Notes: generated by a model from the sequence alone, not told the origin. A stretch of 64,000 bases of DNA from Nodosilinea sp. P-1105 (GCF_012911975.1 NZ_SMDQ01000009.1:62001-126000); one strand, 5' to 3'. Counted from the stretch's first letter, positions 26,295 to 36,203 are shown. A program made the numbers and translations.

Positions 26295-26747
26295 CTAGGG
26301 GTTGATAACTGTGGTTTGATGTGGCAAGCTCTCGTGTGAATGGGCAACGGATGGCTCAGACTGGGGCTTGTCCTTGTCTTCAGAGCCCTCCGAGGGCTGG
26401 TGCTTCCGGCGGTTTTGCAGCAACTCCTTAAGGGGATCCCGTTTTTCTTCGGTCATGTGAATCTGGATGTTGGGGCCTGATCGGGCTAGCCGAATCACCA
26501 TGCCGTCTTCTACAGGCATTTCCGTAATTCGTTTACCCTCTAAGTAGGTACCATTGGTCCCTATACTTTTGACCAGCCACCCGATTTCGGATCGATGTAT
26601 TTCGACGTGGTGCCGCGACACAACGGCACTGTAGAGGATGACGTTATTGTCTGTGGAACGACCTAACCGGATGACAGTTTCTTGATCAAACGACCAATGC
26701 TGGACCGGAGTTTTATGCAAAGGGTGTAGCAGCGAGAGGGTAATCAC
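26295..26747 (-). CDS. FHA-domain protein
   Basis: FHA domains bind phosphothreonine peptides. The 150-residue protein has the domain at about 25-95 with the full signature: IRLGRS (GRS), NNVIL, VSRHHVEIH, and NGTYLEGKRI. A hydrophilic tail of about 50 residues (KRDPLKELLQNRRKHQ then a Ser/Glu-rich part) follows. The start is GTG at 26747. It stands alone next to the split repeat. Its partner, presumably a Ser/Thr kinase substrate, is not in the window. Confidence 0.85.
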   Translation of the reverse strand: MITLSLLHPLHKTPVQHWSFDQETVIRLGRSTDNNVILYSAVVSRHHVEIHRSEIGWLVKSIGTNGTYLEGKRITEMPVEDGMVIRLARSGPNIQIHMTEEKRDPLKELLQNRRKHQPSEGSEDKDKPQSEPSVAHSHESLPHQTTVINP

Positions 26748-26887
26748 ATTACTCAGCTAGAGTTGCTTGCCGATAGTTTTCATCATAGGTGAGCCCAAAG
26801 GACCTAACTCAATTTTAATGCAGAGTTAACGCACTCCATAACGGTTTTTGGGCTTAGCTTAGACAAATCAGGGCGATCGCGGCGGGG

Positions 26888-27628
26888 TTAAACTGGCAAG
26901 GCCAACCCATGGGCCGCCTGAGCGTCCAGTAACCACCGCAGTTCCCCTTGGGGTTGAATTAACCTGGACGGATACGTTTGCTCATCTCCATCGGCAGCAA
27001 AGACCTGTTCTAGGGCCGCTTGCTTATCGGCGCCAGCCACCAGAAACAGCACCTGGCGGCTGTGATTAATCAGGGGAACCGTAAACGTGAGGCGGGGAGC
27101 ACCGTCTTTCATGCCTACGGTAACCAGTTGATCGTGAACGGCCAGGGCCGGGGTGTGAGGAAACAGAGACGCGGTGTGGCCATCGGCACCCATACCGAGA
27201 AAGATTAAATCAAACTGAGGGATGGCGGTAGGTGCCTTTTGAAGGGAGTCAAACAGTCGCTGAATTGTCGTTTGATAAGCTTGGGCAGATATGGCTGGGT
27301 CAGGATGATGGGTGGGGGGGATAAAAATCTGCTCGGTCGGAATCGGCACATGGTCGAGCCAGGCTTGTTTGGCCATGCCAGCGTTGCTGTCAGGATGCTC
27401 TACCGGGACGTAACGCTCGTCGCCCCAAAAGATATAAAGCTGAGACCAGGGTAAATTGGCTTTGGCTAAGCCGGCGTAGAGTGGTTTAGGGGTACTACCG
27501 CCAGCTAAGGCTAGGGTGCAGTAGCCGTGGTCGGCTATGGCCTGTTGGATCTGGTCAACGGCGATCGCCAAACCCCTGTCAATCAGCGCTGGCTTATCAG
27601 GTAGGGTTTCAACGATGGGGTTCACCAC
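26888..27628 (-). CDS. pgl: 6-Phosphogluconolactonase
   Basis: This enzyme hydrolyses 6-phosphogluconolactone in the oxidative pentose phosphate pathway, which supplies NADPH in the dark. The 246 residues show the DevB-type motifs LALAGGSTPKPLYAGL, WGDERYVPVEHPDSN, and FLGMGADGHTASLFPHTPAL. The start is GTG at 27628. It is the downstream neighbour of the tRNA-Gly gene, separated by 225 bases with no gene. Confidence 0.95.
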   Translation of the reverse strand: MVNPIVETLPDKPALIDRGLAIAVDQIQQAIADHGYCTLALAGGSTPKPLYAGLAKANLPWSQLYIFWGDERYVPVEHPDSNAGMAKQAWLDHVPIPTEQIFIPPTHHPDPAISAQAYQTTIQRLFDSLQKAPTAIPQFDLIFLGMGADGHTASLFPHTPALAVHDQLVTVGMKDGAPRLTFTVPLINHSRQVLFLVAGADKQAALEQVFAADGDEQTYPSRLIQPQGELRWLLDAQAAHGLALPV

Positions 27629-27853
27629 GGGCTCGCTCCAGAAGACAACTGCGTTTTTCAGCAGACTAACCCAGTTTCCTGCCCAGGTCCCATAGCTTAA
27701 GGTTTACTTTCTATCGCCCGCTGACGACACCAGGCTCCAGCAGCTCAGGGAAAACGTCGGACAGCTTGCCGAGATGAGACATCCTGACAGGTCTAAGTAG
27801 ACATTACCCACCACTCGGCAGGAAGGTCCCCAAAAACCAAATCACAATCAAAA

Positions 27854-27925
27854 AGCGGGTAACGCGATTCGAACGCGCGACATTCACCTTGGCAAGGTGA
27901 CGCTCTACCACTGAGCTATACCCGC
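27854..27925 (-). tRNA. tRNA-Gly (anticodon GCC)
   Basis: The minus-strand cloverleaf is complete. The acceptor arms are GCGGGTA and TACCCGC with discriminator T. The D-arm sequence is AGCTCAGTGGTAGAGC, the anticodon stem TCACC/GGTGA with loop TTGCCAA (anticodon GCC), and the T-arm contains GTTCGAATC. It is 72 nt and CCA is not encoded. Flanking bases on both sides (27629-27853, 27926-28090) hold no gene. Confidence 0.97.
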
Positions 27926-28090
27926 ATAACAAATCAAGCTTAACACTTTTTCAGACCCTGTCGGGTTCAACCCCTATCAGAAGCGCTACGCTCAACTTGA
28001 CCTTAATAAGAATCTCAAAAAAATGTATCGATGTCAACATTTTAGCGGCAGTTAATTTTGGTGTAGTGACTTCTCAAGTTGTTGACCAGG

Positions 28091-28654
28091 CTAATCTTGA
28101 GCCATCATCGACTGCCCTTGCCCTGGCAATAGTTGCCCAGAACTGGGAGAGCCATTCCCTAAGGCGGAGCCTGAGGCGGTACGAATCTGCCCCATCAAGC
28201 TAGCCATTTCCAGGGCGCTCATGGCGTAGTCCCAACCGTGGTTGGCCTTAATGCCAGCTCGCTCTAGGGCTTGTTGGAGGGTGTCTGTGGTTAGTACGCC
28301 AAAAATGATCGGGATGCCGGTTTGAAAGCCAGCGGCCGCGACCCCTTTGGCAACCTCAGCGGCGACATAGTCAAAATGGGGGGTTTGGCCCCGAATCACT
28401 GCCCCCAGGCAAATAATGGCATCGTAATGCCCGGTCAAGGCCAACTGCCTGGCCACCAGCGGAATTTCAAAACTGCCAGGCACCCAAGCGTAGTCTACCT
28501 GGGTGCCAGCGGGGTTGATATCAACGCCATGGCGCTTGAGACAGTCCTGGCATCCTGCCAGCAGTTTGCCGGTGACCAAATCGTTAAACCGGCCTAGGAC
28601 AATGGCAAACTTGGGCGTGCCCGTAGATGCAAACGTGCCTTCAAATGTTGCCAT
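28091..28654 (-). CDS. ribH: 6,7-Dimethyl-8-ribityllumazine synthase
   Basis: RibH condenses the pyrimidinedione and dihydroxybutanone phosphate precursors into lumazine, the penultimate riboflavin step. It has [62 protein letters not shown], and [14 protein letters not shown]. At 187 residues it carries a C-terminal extension of about 25 residues beyond the usual end, Ser/Gly/Gln-rich and probably disordered. It lies 13 bases after psbZ. Confidence 0.96.
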   Translation of the reverse strand: MATFEGTFASTGTPKFAIVLGRFNDLVTGKLLAGCQDCLKRHGVDINPAGTQVDYAWVPGSFEIPLVARQLALTGHYDAIICLGAVIRGQTPHFDYVAAEVAKGVAAAGFQTGIPIIFGVLTTDTLQQALERAGIKANHGWDYAMSALEMASLMGQIRTASGSALGNGSPSSGQLLPGQGQSMMAQD

Positions 28655-28667
28655 AGGCTAAAACGGG

Positions 28668-28856
28668 TTACACCACAAAGTAGTTCAAGCTGCCCACTAA
28701 GACGACCAACACACCCCAAATGACTGAACCGAACAGAATCAATCTCTTAGACTGATCCCAATTTTGGGGGGAGGCATAGGCAACTGGTACATACACTACC
28801 AGAACAAAGGACAGCAGTACCAGGGCGAACAACGCGAGTTGGAACAAAATGACCAT
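28668..28856 (-). CDS. psbZ: Photosystem II protein PsbZ (Ycf9)
   Basis: PsbZ is a two-helix subunit at the periphery of the PSII core. The 62-residue protein starts [21 protein letters not shown] and ends [25 protein letters not shown], the exact family size and layout. An upstream ATG at 28877 adds seven charged residues not found in the family, so 28856 was chosen. It is cotranscribed with ribH, an arrangement known in other cyanobacteria. Confidence 0.93.
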   Translation of the reverse strand: MVILFQLALFALVLLSFVLVVYVPVAYASPQNWDQSKRLILFGSVIWGVLVVLVGSLNYFVV

Positions 28857-29108
28857 TGGTTTCCCTCTATCTCTCAATCACAGCAGCAAAATGACGATGG
28901 CCTCAACCCCAGGGCAACAGCAAACGTCCTAGGTTATTGGCAGCACAATCCTTGCTAGTACGCTATCAGAAATGGGGACCTAAGGGAATGTCTGTCACGC
29001 CCGATTACGCTGATGGGGGGACGTTGTCTAGGGCCAACCGGGTGGTTTGCTGGTCTAGGGTCAGGAGGCTGAGCCCTATGATGACTATATGACGCTGGCC
29101 CGATAACT

Positions 29109-31928
29109 ATGGATTTGGTGCTTTGCCACACAACTGCTGACTTTGATACCCTGGGGGCCGCTGTCGGACTCGCGAGATTACGCCCTGGGGCGAGGGTGGT
29201 GCTAACAGGGGGATGCCATCCGACGGTGCAACGGTTTGTGGCGTTTCACCGAGATGAATTTCCATTGATTGAGCGGCGGGCCGTGAGCCCCGACCAGATT
29301 CGCTCGTTGACCCTGGTGGATGCCCAACAGCCGGAACGCTTTGGCCCTGCGGCGGAATGGATTACCCAGGCCCCAGGGGAGACTGTGCCGATTACGATTT
29401 ATGATCATCACCCTCCAGGGGAGGCGGCAACGACCACTCGGCACCTGGTGATTGATCGGGTGGGGGCCACTACCACCCTGGTGGTGGAGGCGATGCAACG
29501 GCAGGCGATCGCGCCCACCGGGGTGGAGGCTACGGTGATGGCTTTGGGGATTCATAGCGATACCGGTTCGCTGACCTTTGAACAAACAACGGCGCGAGAT
29601 GCTTTGGCCCTGGCTTGGTTGATGCAGCAGGGGGCGAGTATGCAAGTGATTGCTGAATTTGTGGAGCCGGGGCTGCCGCCGATGCTGCAGGATTTGCTAT
29701 CAACGGCGATGGAGGCGTTGCAGACTGAGACGATTCGAGGCTATGGGCTAGCCTGGGTGGTGCTGCCCGTGGAGGGCTATATTCCTGGGTTGTCTGGATT
29801 GGCGGAACGTTTAATTTCTCTGGCGGATGTGGATAGTTTGCTGTTGGCGGCTTACTATCCCACCAAAGAGTCGGCCCAAGGACTGGCCCAGGCGGGGGAT
29901 GACTTTCCCCATCCGCCGACCAACTATAAGCTGATGTTGATTGGCCGTGCCCAAGGACGTATGGGGTTGGGGTTAGGGATTGACTGGGGCTCGATTTTGA
30001 CTCCCCTGGGGGGGGGTGGTCACCCCCCAGCGGCGGCGGCTACCCTCACCACCCAGAACCCCACTCAGGTGGTAGACCAGGCACTAGCAGAGGCGCGATC
30101 GCAGTTGCCCCACCCCCCCACCGCCCGCGACTTGATGTCGTCGCCTGTGCGCACCATTCGCCCCGATACCCCCATGGCAGAAGCCCAGCGCATTCTGCTG
30201 CGCTATGGCCATTCGGGCTTGTCGGTTGTGGACCCTGAGGGCCAGTTAGTGGGGGTGATTTCCCGGCGAGATTTGGACCTGGCTCTGCACCATGGCCTCA
30301 GTCATGCCCCGGTGAAAGGGTATATGGCCACCAACCTGAAGACCATTACCCCCGATACTCCCCTAGAAGCTATTGAGCATCTGATGGTCACCTACGACAT
30401 TGGCCGCCTGCCCGTGCTCGATCAGCAGAGTTTAGTCGGGATTGTCACCCGCACGGACCTGCTGCGCCATCTGCACCAGGCCCAGGTGGCCAATGGTCTC
30501 AATCACCAGGCGGGAAAGGTGCTCTCCCCAAGGCCCCAACTGCCCCCCGCCCCACCCCTACGCCACCGGCTAGATGACACCCTCAACCCCCAGCTCAGGG
30601 TAGTCCTGGGACAGATTGTAACAGCAGCCCAGGACCAGGGCTGGCATCTTTACCTGGTGGGCGGGGCCGTGCGGGATCTACTGCTGGCCGACGGGCAAGC
30701 GGCCGTCACCTTGCCGGATTTAGATTTGGTGGTGGATGGGTTTTACCAGGCGGCCCGGGTGGGGGCAGGGGTGGATTTGGCTGAAGCGGTGAAGGCCAAT
30801 TTCCCTGAGGTAGAGCTTCAGGTGCATGGACGGTTTCAAACGGCCTCCTTGGTGTGGCGCAAAGACTTGGACCATCCCCTGGCTGGGGTGATGATCGACA
30901 TTGCCACCGCTCGCACTGAGTTTTATCCTTACCCGGCGGCTAACCCAGAGGTGGAAGCCAGTTCCATTCAGCAGGATCTGTACCGGCGAGATTTTACGAT
31001 CAACGCCATGGCCCTGCGGTTGACCCAACCGGGGGCAGGGCAATTGCTGGACTATTTTGGCGGACTGATGGATGTGCGCCAGGGGGTGGTTCGTGTCCTC
31101 CATGCCAGCAGCTTTATTGAAGACCCTACCCGCATCTATCGGGCAGTGCGGTTTGCGGTGCGCTTGGGGTTTAGCCTTGATCCCCAAACCCAGGGCTATA
31201 TCCACCACGCTCTGGATAGCGGTGTCTATGCCCAGATGCAGCGCCAGGTCAAACGGGTGCCTGCCCTGCAGGTGCGGCTCAAGCATGAGCTGAAGTACAT
31301 TCTGGAAGCCCCCTATTGGCAGTCGGCCCTAGAGCTACTGGATAACCTCCGGGCGCTCAGGTGTATCCATGATGATCTGGCGATGACAGCTGCTCTGTGG
31401 ACGCAACTGCGGCGGATGACGCGATGGGTGGAGCGGTTTGGCTGGACCCACCGCTTTATCCCTTGGCAGATGCGCCTGGAAGTATTGCTGGCGGCGGTGC
31501 CGGCAGGCGATCGCGTCACCATTGCCGCCGCTCTGCAACTGCCTGACAGCAGCATCCAGCGTTTAGAGCAGCTTCAGTCCCTGGAGCAGGACTGGCTGCA
31601 TCACTTTGCCACCCCCCAACCCCCCAGCCAGATCTATCAGGCCCTGGTACAGGCGGACACCCCCACCCTGTTGCTGGTCAGTGCCCGCCATCCCCGTACC
31701 CTGGGCCCATTGATTTGGCGTTACTTAACCCACCTGTCCCAGGTGCAGCCTTTGATCGATGGGCATCGGCTAAAAACCCTTGGTTACCGGCCAGGGCCGA
31801 CATTTCGCCCGATGTTGAACGCTGTTTTTGCCGCTCAGCTAGATGGCCTGGTGCAAACAGAAGCAGATGCCCTGAATTTTCTGGCCCAGCACTACCCGCT
31901 GACTAGCGGTCCTAAGCCAGCCCCCTAG
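29109..31928 (+). CDS. DHH phosphoesterase - CBS pair - tRNA nucleotidyltransferase fusion
   Basis: The 939 residues have three parts. At 1 to about 325 is a DHH/DHHA1 phosphoesterase, with ADFDTLGAAVGL, YDHHPPG near 98 and GGGGHPPAAAA near 300. Two CBS motifs lie at about 337-455. From about 505 comes a class II polymerase-beta domain: LYLVGGAVRDLLL, the metal site LPDLDLVVDG, RRDFTINAMAL, and FIEDPTRIYRAVRFAVRLGF. The last part should add CCA, or A, to tRNA 3' ends. This gene is needed here at least for the tRNA-Gly, which lacks CCA. The DHH part may hydrolyse short RNA or cyclic dinucleotides. The architecture is known in cyanobacteria and some thermophiles. Confidence 0.93.
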   Translation: MDLVLCHTTADFDTLGAAVGLARLRPGARVVLTGGCHPTVQRFVAFHRDEFPLIERRAVSPDQIRSLTLVDAQQPERFGPAAEWITQAPGETVPITIYDHHPPGEAATTTRHLVIDRVGATTTLVVEAMQRQAIAPTGVEATVMALGIHSDTGSLTFEQTTARDALALAWLMQQGASMQVIAEFVEPGLPPMLQDLLSTAMEALQTETIRGYGLAWVVLPVEGYIPGLSGLAERLISLADVDSLLLAAYYPTKESAQGLAQAGDDFPHPPTNYKLMLIGRAQGRMGLGLGIDWGSILTPLGGGGHPPAAAATLTTQNPTQVVDQALAEARSQLPHPPTARDLMSSPVRTIRPDTPMAEAQRILLRYGHSGLSVVDPEGQLVGVISRRDLDLALHHGLSHAPVKGYMATNLKTITPDTPLEAIEHLMVTYDIGRLPVLDQQSLVGIVTRTDLLRHLHQAQVANGLNHQAGKVLSPRPQLPPAPPLRHRLDDTLNPQLRVVLGQIVTAAQDQGWHLYLVGGAVRDLLLADGQAAVTLPDLDLVVDGFYQAARVGAGVDLAEAVKANFPEVELQVHGRFQTASLVWRKDLDHPLAGVMIDIATARTEFYPYPAANPEVEASSIQQDLYRRDFTINAMALRLTQPGAGQLLDYFGGLMDVRQGVVRVLHASSFIEDPTRIYRAVRFAVRLGFSLDPQTQGYIHHALDSGVYAQMQRQVKRVPALQVRLKHELKYILEAPYWQSALELLDNLRALRCIHDDLAMTAALWTQLRRMTRWVERFGWTHRFIPWQMRLEVLLAAVPAGDRVTIAAALQLPDSSIQRLEQLQSLEQDWLHHFATPQPPSQIYQALVQADTPTLLLVSARHPRTLGPLIWRYLTHLSQVQPLIDGHRLKTLGYRPGPTFRPMLNAVFAAQLDGLVQTEADALNFLAQHYPLTSGPKPAP

Positions 31929-31933
31929 AACGC

Positions 31934-32021
31934 CGGTACAGATCCCAGGGTTCTGCCCTCGGATACCCCAAAATTCCTGGCCAACTAGCCCAAGAACCCT
32001 GGGATCTTGACGTACTGTACC
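31934..32021. terminator. Extended palindrome between convergent genes
   Basis: AGATCCCAGGGTTCT (31940-31954) and AGAACCCTGGGATCT (31993-32007) are perfect 15-bp arms, flanked by GGTACA and TGTACC (31934-31939, 32016-32021). It fills the space between the convergent CCA-transferase and dxr genes and may act as a bidirectional terminator. It also belongs to the repeat family of 25901-26283. Confidence 0.55.
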
Positions 32022-32034
32022 GATGCCCTAGCGA

Positions 32035-33228
32035 TTACCCCATCGTCATCACGGTGGCTTTAGGCAGGGTTTCGCTGACGCTAATCACCTCGGCTCTGGC
32101 CCACTGGTCGGCTGCCAGAATATCGGCCAGGGCTGGCTGGGCTATGTTGTGGGACCGGTGGCGATCGCAGACGCCCTCAATGACTTTAGGGATATCGAGA
32201 AAGTGGATTTTTTCTTCTAAGAATAGGGCCACAGCTTGCTCATTGGCGGCATTCAGGACGGCGGTCATGGTGCCGCCGGCCCGGCCCGCTGCATAGGCCA
32301 AATCCATACAGGGATATTTGGCGTGGTCGGGGTCCCGGAAGGTGAGGTTGCCCGCTTTCACCAGGTCTAAGGGCTCCCAGTCTGTGTAGATCCGCTCGGG
32401 CCAGGAGAGGGCATAGAGCAGGGGCAGGCGCATATCCGGCCAGCCCAGTTGAGCCAGCACTGAGGTGTCCTGTAGCTCGATTAAGGAGTGAATAATGCTC
32501 TGGGGATGGATAACAATGTCGATGTGGTCATAGTCCATGTCGAACAAGTAATGGGCTTCGATCACCTCCAGCCCTTTATTCATTAAGGTGGCTGAATCAA
32601 CGGTGATCTTGCGGCCCATGGACCAGTTGGGATGCTTAAGGGCGTCAGCGACTGTGACCTGGGCCAGCTTATCCACCGGCCAATCCCGGAAGGCGCCCCC
32701 CGAGGCGGTCAATAGAATCCGCCTCAGTCCCCCCTGGGGGACCCCCTGCAAACATTGAAAGATGGCGGAATGTTCAGAGTCAGCCGGCAGCAACTTGACC
32801 CCGTGTTTTTTCACCAGGGGCAACACTGCTGGCCCCCCGGCAATCAGGGTCTCTTTGTTGGCCAGGGCAATGTCTTTACCCGCTTCAATGGCAGCCAGGG
32901 TTGGCAGTAAGCCAGCACAGCCAACAATGCCAGTGACCACCGCCTCGGCGTCGCCATAGCGGGCGACTTCCACGATGCCATCCTGGCCCGCTAAAATTTG
33001 CGGCTGGGGGTCGAGGTCCGCCAGGGCCGTTTGCAGCTCTGCAACTTTATCAGGGTTGCAGATGGCCACAATCTCGGGTTTGAACTGGCGTACTTGTTGG
33101 GCCAGCAACTCGACATTGTTTCCCGCTGCGATCCCCACTAAGCGAAACTGATCGGGGTGATGTTCCAGAATATCCAGGGTTTGGGTGCCGATGGAACCGG
33201 TCGATCCGAGTAGGGTGATGGCTTTCAC
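32035..33228 (-). CDS. dxr: 1-Deoxy-D-xylulose 5-phosphate reductoisomerase
   Basis: Dxr converts DXP to MEP with NADPH, the committed step of plastid-type isoprenoid synthesis. The 397-residue protein has the NADPH loop [28 protein letters not shown], metal-site region [27 protein letters not shown], and [28 protein letters not shown]. The start is GTG at 33228. The gene is divergent from the ArsR regulator. Confidence 0.97.
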   Translation of the reverse strand: MKAITLLGSTGSIGTQTLDILEHHPDQFRLVGIAAGNNVELLAQQVRQFKPEIVAICNPDKVAELQTALADLDPQPQILAGQDGIVEVARYGDAEAVVTGIVGCAGLLPTLAAIEAGKDIALANKETLIAGGPAVLPLVKKHGVKLLPADSEHSAIFQCLQGVPQGGLRRILLTASGGAFRDWPVDKLAQVTVADALKHPNWSMGRKITVDSATLMNKGLEVIEAHYLFDMDYDHIDIVIHPQSIIHSLIELQDTSVLAQLGWPDMRLPLLYALSWPERIYTDWEPLDLVKAGNLTFRDPDHAKYPCMDLAYAAGRAGGTMTAVLNAANEQAVALFLEEKIHFLDIPKVIEGVCDRHRSHNIAQPALADILAADQWARAEVISVSETLPKATVMTMG

Positions 33229-33367
33229 GGAAGTCCTCTGGGTGGATAGGTCTCCCCCTTAGAATCTCACGTTGCGCCCTTTCTTTCCATGACTCTATTG
33301 CTATCGATGGCTTGAAAAATGAAAAAGTTGTTAAGATGTTTGAGAATTCCTCATGTGCATTTTTGTA

Positions 33368-33721
33368 ATGAATACTGGTGAGCCGGTTTCGGTTGAGGTG
33401 GTGCAACAAGTGGCTGAGTATTTCAGTGTCTTGAGCGAGCCTATGCGCCTACGGATCCTGAACCTGCTACGGGAGGGAGAAAAATGCGTCCAAGAGTTGG
33501 TCGATGCCACCCAAACCAGTCAGGCTAATGTGTCAAAGCATTTGAAGGTGATGTTGCAGGCAGGCATTCTCAGTCGCCGCACTGAGGGAACATCGGCCTA
33601 TTACCGGGTGGCGGATGAGTTGATTTTTGAGCTGTGTGGTTTGGTGTGCGATCGCATTGCCTGCCGGATTGAAGAACAAGCCAAGCATTTCCGCAACTTT
33701 AGCCTCACGGCCCGCCAGTAG
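33368..33721 (+). CDS. ArsR/SmtB family regulator
   Basis: This winged-helix repressor has 117 residues: YFSVLSEPMRLRILNLL, recognition segment TQTSQANVSKHLKVMLQAGILSRRTEGTSAYYRV, and a C-terminal helix ELCGLVCDRIACRIEEQ. Cysteines in the GEKCVQEL region and in CGLVCDRIAC could bind metal or sense redox state. The effector is unknown. An ATG at 33353 would add five residues. The spacer to divergent dxr contains TGAGAATTCCTCA just before the gene, a possible operator. Confidence 0.88.
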   Translation: MNTGEPVSVEVVQQVAEYFSVLSEPMRLRILNLLREGEKCVQELVDATQTSQANVSKHLKVMLQAGILSRRTEGTSAYYRVADELIFELCGLVCDRIACRIEEQAKHFRNFSLTARQ

Positions 33722-33752
33722 AAACTTTGAATTTTAGCGTTTGAGAGTCAGG

Positions 33753-34295
33753 TCAGGGTTTGATATTCAGCAACCCCTGTTCTTTTAGCTTGGGGTCAAA
33801 CCGTAAGGGTTCACAAATGCCTCGGGTTTTAAGCAGCGCTAATAGGTCTGCTTCCACCCGCTGGGCAATCTTTTTCAGGCACTTTGCCTGCTCAATTTCA
33901 GTGACTGCGGCTTGATACCGATTCTGTTCGTCTGGGGTCATTTGCCCTTTGACATCGATCGGCTCTGTCCACCTAGTCTGGTCGATATCACCGCCAATCG
34001 GCGTACCACTTTCCGCCAACCAGGCTGACTGAATCGTCTCTAGCAGGGTGCGATTTGGGCGCTCGATGGTTGTCACCTTGACCCAGTGACAGGCGTGGGG
34101 GCAACGGACCAGATGCTGCTTCAGGCTCATGGTGATGTCGCGAGAATAGCCGACAAATTGTAGGGTTTTCTCGGCATCATAAATAGCATAAATACCGACT
34201 GCCTTCGAGAACTGCTGAGGCAGCCGCCCGTGATCATCGCAGTAGGGCAGAAATTCTAACTCTCGAAGCAGCGGGGCCTGGACATCAAGGGTCAT
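33753..34295 (-). CDS. GIY-YIG domain protein
   Basis: The 180-residue product has a GIY-YIG-like segment at about 33-95 (VGIYAIYDAEKTLQFVGYSRDI with the aligned second motif FVGYSRD), then a basic/acidic helical tail. In this cyanobacterial branch the second YIG is VGY, so nuclease activity is doubtful. It begins 1 base after the stop of the preceding gene, so they form an operon. Confidence 0.75.
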   Translation of the reverse strand: MTLDVQAPLLRELEFLPYCDDHGRLPQQFSKAVGIYAIYDAEKTLQFVGYSRDITMSLKQHLVRCPHACHWVKVTTIERPNRTLLETIQSAWLAESGTPIGGDIDQTRWTEPIDVKGQMTPDEQNRYQAAVTEIEQAKCLKKIAQRVEADLLALLKTRGICEPLRFDPKLKEQGLLNIKP

Positions 34296-34296
34296 G

Positions 34297-34650
34297 CTAA
34301 GCCTCCTCTGGGTTTGGGTTGGGCCCAGTCAAAATTTGGTAAATGGCGCAGAGGCGACTGGGCTTAAACACTTTTGCCTTGAACATAAAGTTGGGCGGCA
34401 CGTTGATAATGGCGTAGTCAGGGGAGTCGTGGTACGGCTCGTACTCTGGGGGCATGCCCTTGGTGGCTTGGGCCGTGTAGGGCACCGGCTGAAACAATAG
34501 CTCGGTGAAGGCTACCTGGGCACAGCTGAGCTGAGCGCAAATTTGCTGCCGAAATGCTGCCTGGTTTAGCAGGCTAAATAGAGCTTGGCGGGCCTCAGGG
34601 TCAAGGGTAAAGGATGAGTCGTAGGCATCTACAATCTTCAGCCGGGGCAT
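34297..34650 (-). CDS. Conserved cyanobacterial protein of unknown function
   Basis: The product has 117 residues with no membrane segment and no recognised domain. Notable parts are MPRLKIVDAYDSSF at the start, two cysteines in CAQLSCAQVAF, the YEPYHDSPDYAIINVPPNFMF segment, and a Pro-rich C-terminus. It is the first gene of a two-gene unit with the GIY-YIG protein, so they may work together. Confidence 0.7.
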   Translation of the reverse strand: MPRLKIVDAYDSSFTLDPEARQALFSLLNQAAFRQQICAQLSCAQVAFTELLFQPVPYTAQATKGMPPEYEPYHDSPDYAIINVPPNFMFKAKVFKPSRLCAIYQILTGPNPNPEEA

Positions 34651-34723
34651 AATGTCTGGGGGTTGCTTCAGCTCTAGGTTAGAAGATTCCTGTCCCCAGA
34701 CTGGTGGATATTACAGAATGTCT

Positions 34724-35521
34724 CTAAACAGCCACATTCAATAGCACCCCCCGCAGGACAGTGACGGCTTGACCGCTAAGGCGGACGCGCTCCCCCTCGT
34801 CGTTGACTTGGACCACGCCGCCTCGGGGGGAAGCCTGATAGGCCAGAAAGGTGGTTTTGCCCAGCTCATCCCGCCAGTAGGGGCTGAGGCAGCAGTGGGC
34901 AGAGCCGGTCACCGGATCTTCGTTGATACCAATGGCGGGGGCAAAAAAGCGAGAGACAAAATCATAGGGGGCCTGGCTGCGGCTGGTAACGATGACTCCG
35001 TGGACAGGATAGTGCTGAAGGGCAATAAAATCCGGCTTTAGCGCCTTTACCCTGGCGGCTGAATCGAGCTCGACTAAGTAGCCCAGGGAATTTTCCACCA
35101 CGGCTTTAATCGGGGCTCCCAGGGCCTCGGCTAACCCAACTGGAACCGCGATCGCCTGGGATGGGTTGGTCGGAAAATTTAGCTCGATCCAGTTGGCTCG
35201 GCGGCTGGCGGTGAGGACACCACTGCGGGTGTGGAATTTGGCGACCTGGTTGGGGTTGAGGTAGCCTTCAGTCCACAGAACGTGGCTGGTGGCCAGGGTA
35301 GCGTGGCCGCAGAGATCTACTTCTACGGTGGGGGTAAACCAGCGTAGCCGGTAGCAGTCGGCTTCAGGATAGACAAAAGCTGTTTCTGACAAATTCATTT
35401 CTTGGGCCACTTGCTGCATCCACCGATCAGGGAGAGCCTGAGGCAACACACATACGGCCGCTGGGTTGCCCCTGTAGGCGGTATCAGTAAAGGCATCAAC
35501 CTGAATTAATGGAATCGTCAT
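34724..35521 (-). CDS. PhzF family isomerase-like protein
   Basis: PhzF-fold proteins catalyse proton-shift isomerisations; most are uncharacterised. This 265-residue protein has IPLIQVDAFTDTAYRGNPAAVCVL at the N-terminus, MNLSETAFVYP containing the catalytic Glu, RWFTPTVEVDLCGHATLA, and C-terminal DPVTGSAHCCLSPYW. The ATG at 35521 puts the conserved Asp-Ala-Phe at the normal distance, so the ten extra residues of a longer frame were rejected. The substrate is unknown. Confidence 0.92.
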   Translation of the reverse strand: MTIPLIQVDAFTDTAYRGNPAAVCVLPQALPDRWMQQVAQEMNLSETAFVYPEADCYRLRWFTPTVEVDLCGHATLATSHVLWTEGYLNPNQVAKFHTRSGVLTASRRANWIELNFPTNPSQAIAVPVGLAEALGAPIKAVVENSLGYLVELDSAARVKALKPDFIALQHYPVHGVIVTSRSQAPYDFVSRFFAPAIGINEDPVTGSAHCCLSPYWRDELGKTTFLAYQASPRGGVVQVNDEGERVRLSGQAVTVLRGVLLNVAV

Positions 35522-35579
35522 AGGGGACAGCCCGGCAACTCTGTACACCATAGTCTGGCACAGGAGATTGGCCTATTCC

Positions 35580-36203
35580 CTACAAGGCTGATAGCACCGC
35601 CCCCAAGACTGCACCAGTGACGGGATTGACAACCACAATGTGGTTACCCAACATGACCAGAGCCGTATTTTTGGGCTGGCGAATCAAAGCGGCAACCAAC
35701 TGGGGCACCCGCAACCGTCTGACCAACCCCGTCGGCATCCACCGTCTGCGACCCACCTGGCGTTCGATAATGGGTAAAACGTCTAACTGAGCTAAAATCT
35801 CGGGGGGCAGCTCTGCTACAAGGTTGGCGCTGGCTGACGCTTCTGCAGTCGAAATAATAGAGGCGATCGCGGCCAGTTGCTCCTGCGAAAGCTGTTCTAA
35901 TACCTCTGTGGTCACTGGAGCGATCGCGAGTGCGGGGGGGGCGATCAAGTCAGCCTCTAGGGTGGGGTCTGGGGCAACCAGAGTTTCCTCAGCCAGAGCC
36001 TCCAGCAAACTCTGGTCGGGCGTTATAGCCGCAACCTGTCCTGGCTCAGGTGTTGACGCCTCGGCTAGCGCCTCGTCCACCTGACCTAAACTTGGAGCCT
36101 CTACACCGTCTGCTGGACCGGGGTAGGCCTGGGCTACAGTCCACAGGCTGCTGGCGGCCACGAAACCTAAACTGACACCTATCGTTTGTCGCCAAAGGAT
36201 CAT
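35580..36203 (-). CDS. Secreted protein of unknown function
   Basis: Starting at the ATG at 36203, the product is 207 residues with a clear signal peptide (TIGVSLGFVAASSLWTVAQA, cleavage after AQA). The middle is acidic and Ala/Pro/Glu-rich (about 25-110), probably disordered. It ends in a compact C-terminal region, VVNPVTGAVLGAVLSAL. A longer frame to 36320 would hide the signal peptide. I do not recognise the family. Confidence 0.65.
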   Translation of the reverse strand: MILWRQTIGVSLGFVAASSLWTVAQAYPGPADGVEAPSLGQVDEALAEASTPEPGQVAAITPDQSLLEALAEETLVAPDPTLEADLIAPPALAIAPVTTEVLEQLSQEQLAAIASIISTAEASASANLVAELPPEILAQLDVLPIIERQVGRRRWMPTGLVRRLRVPQLVAALIRQPKNTALVMLGNHIVVVNPVTGAVLGAVLSAL

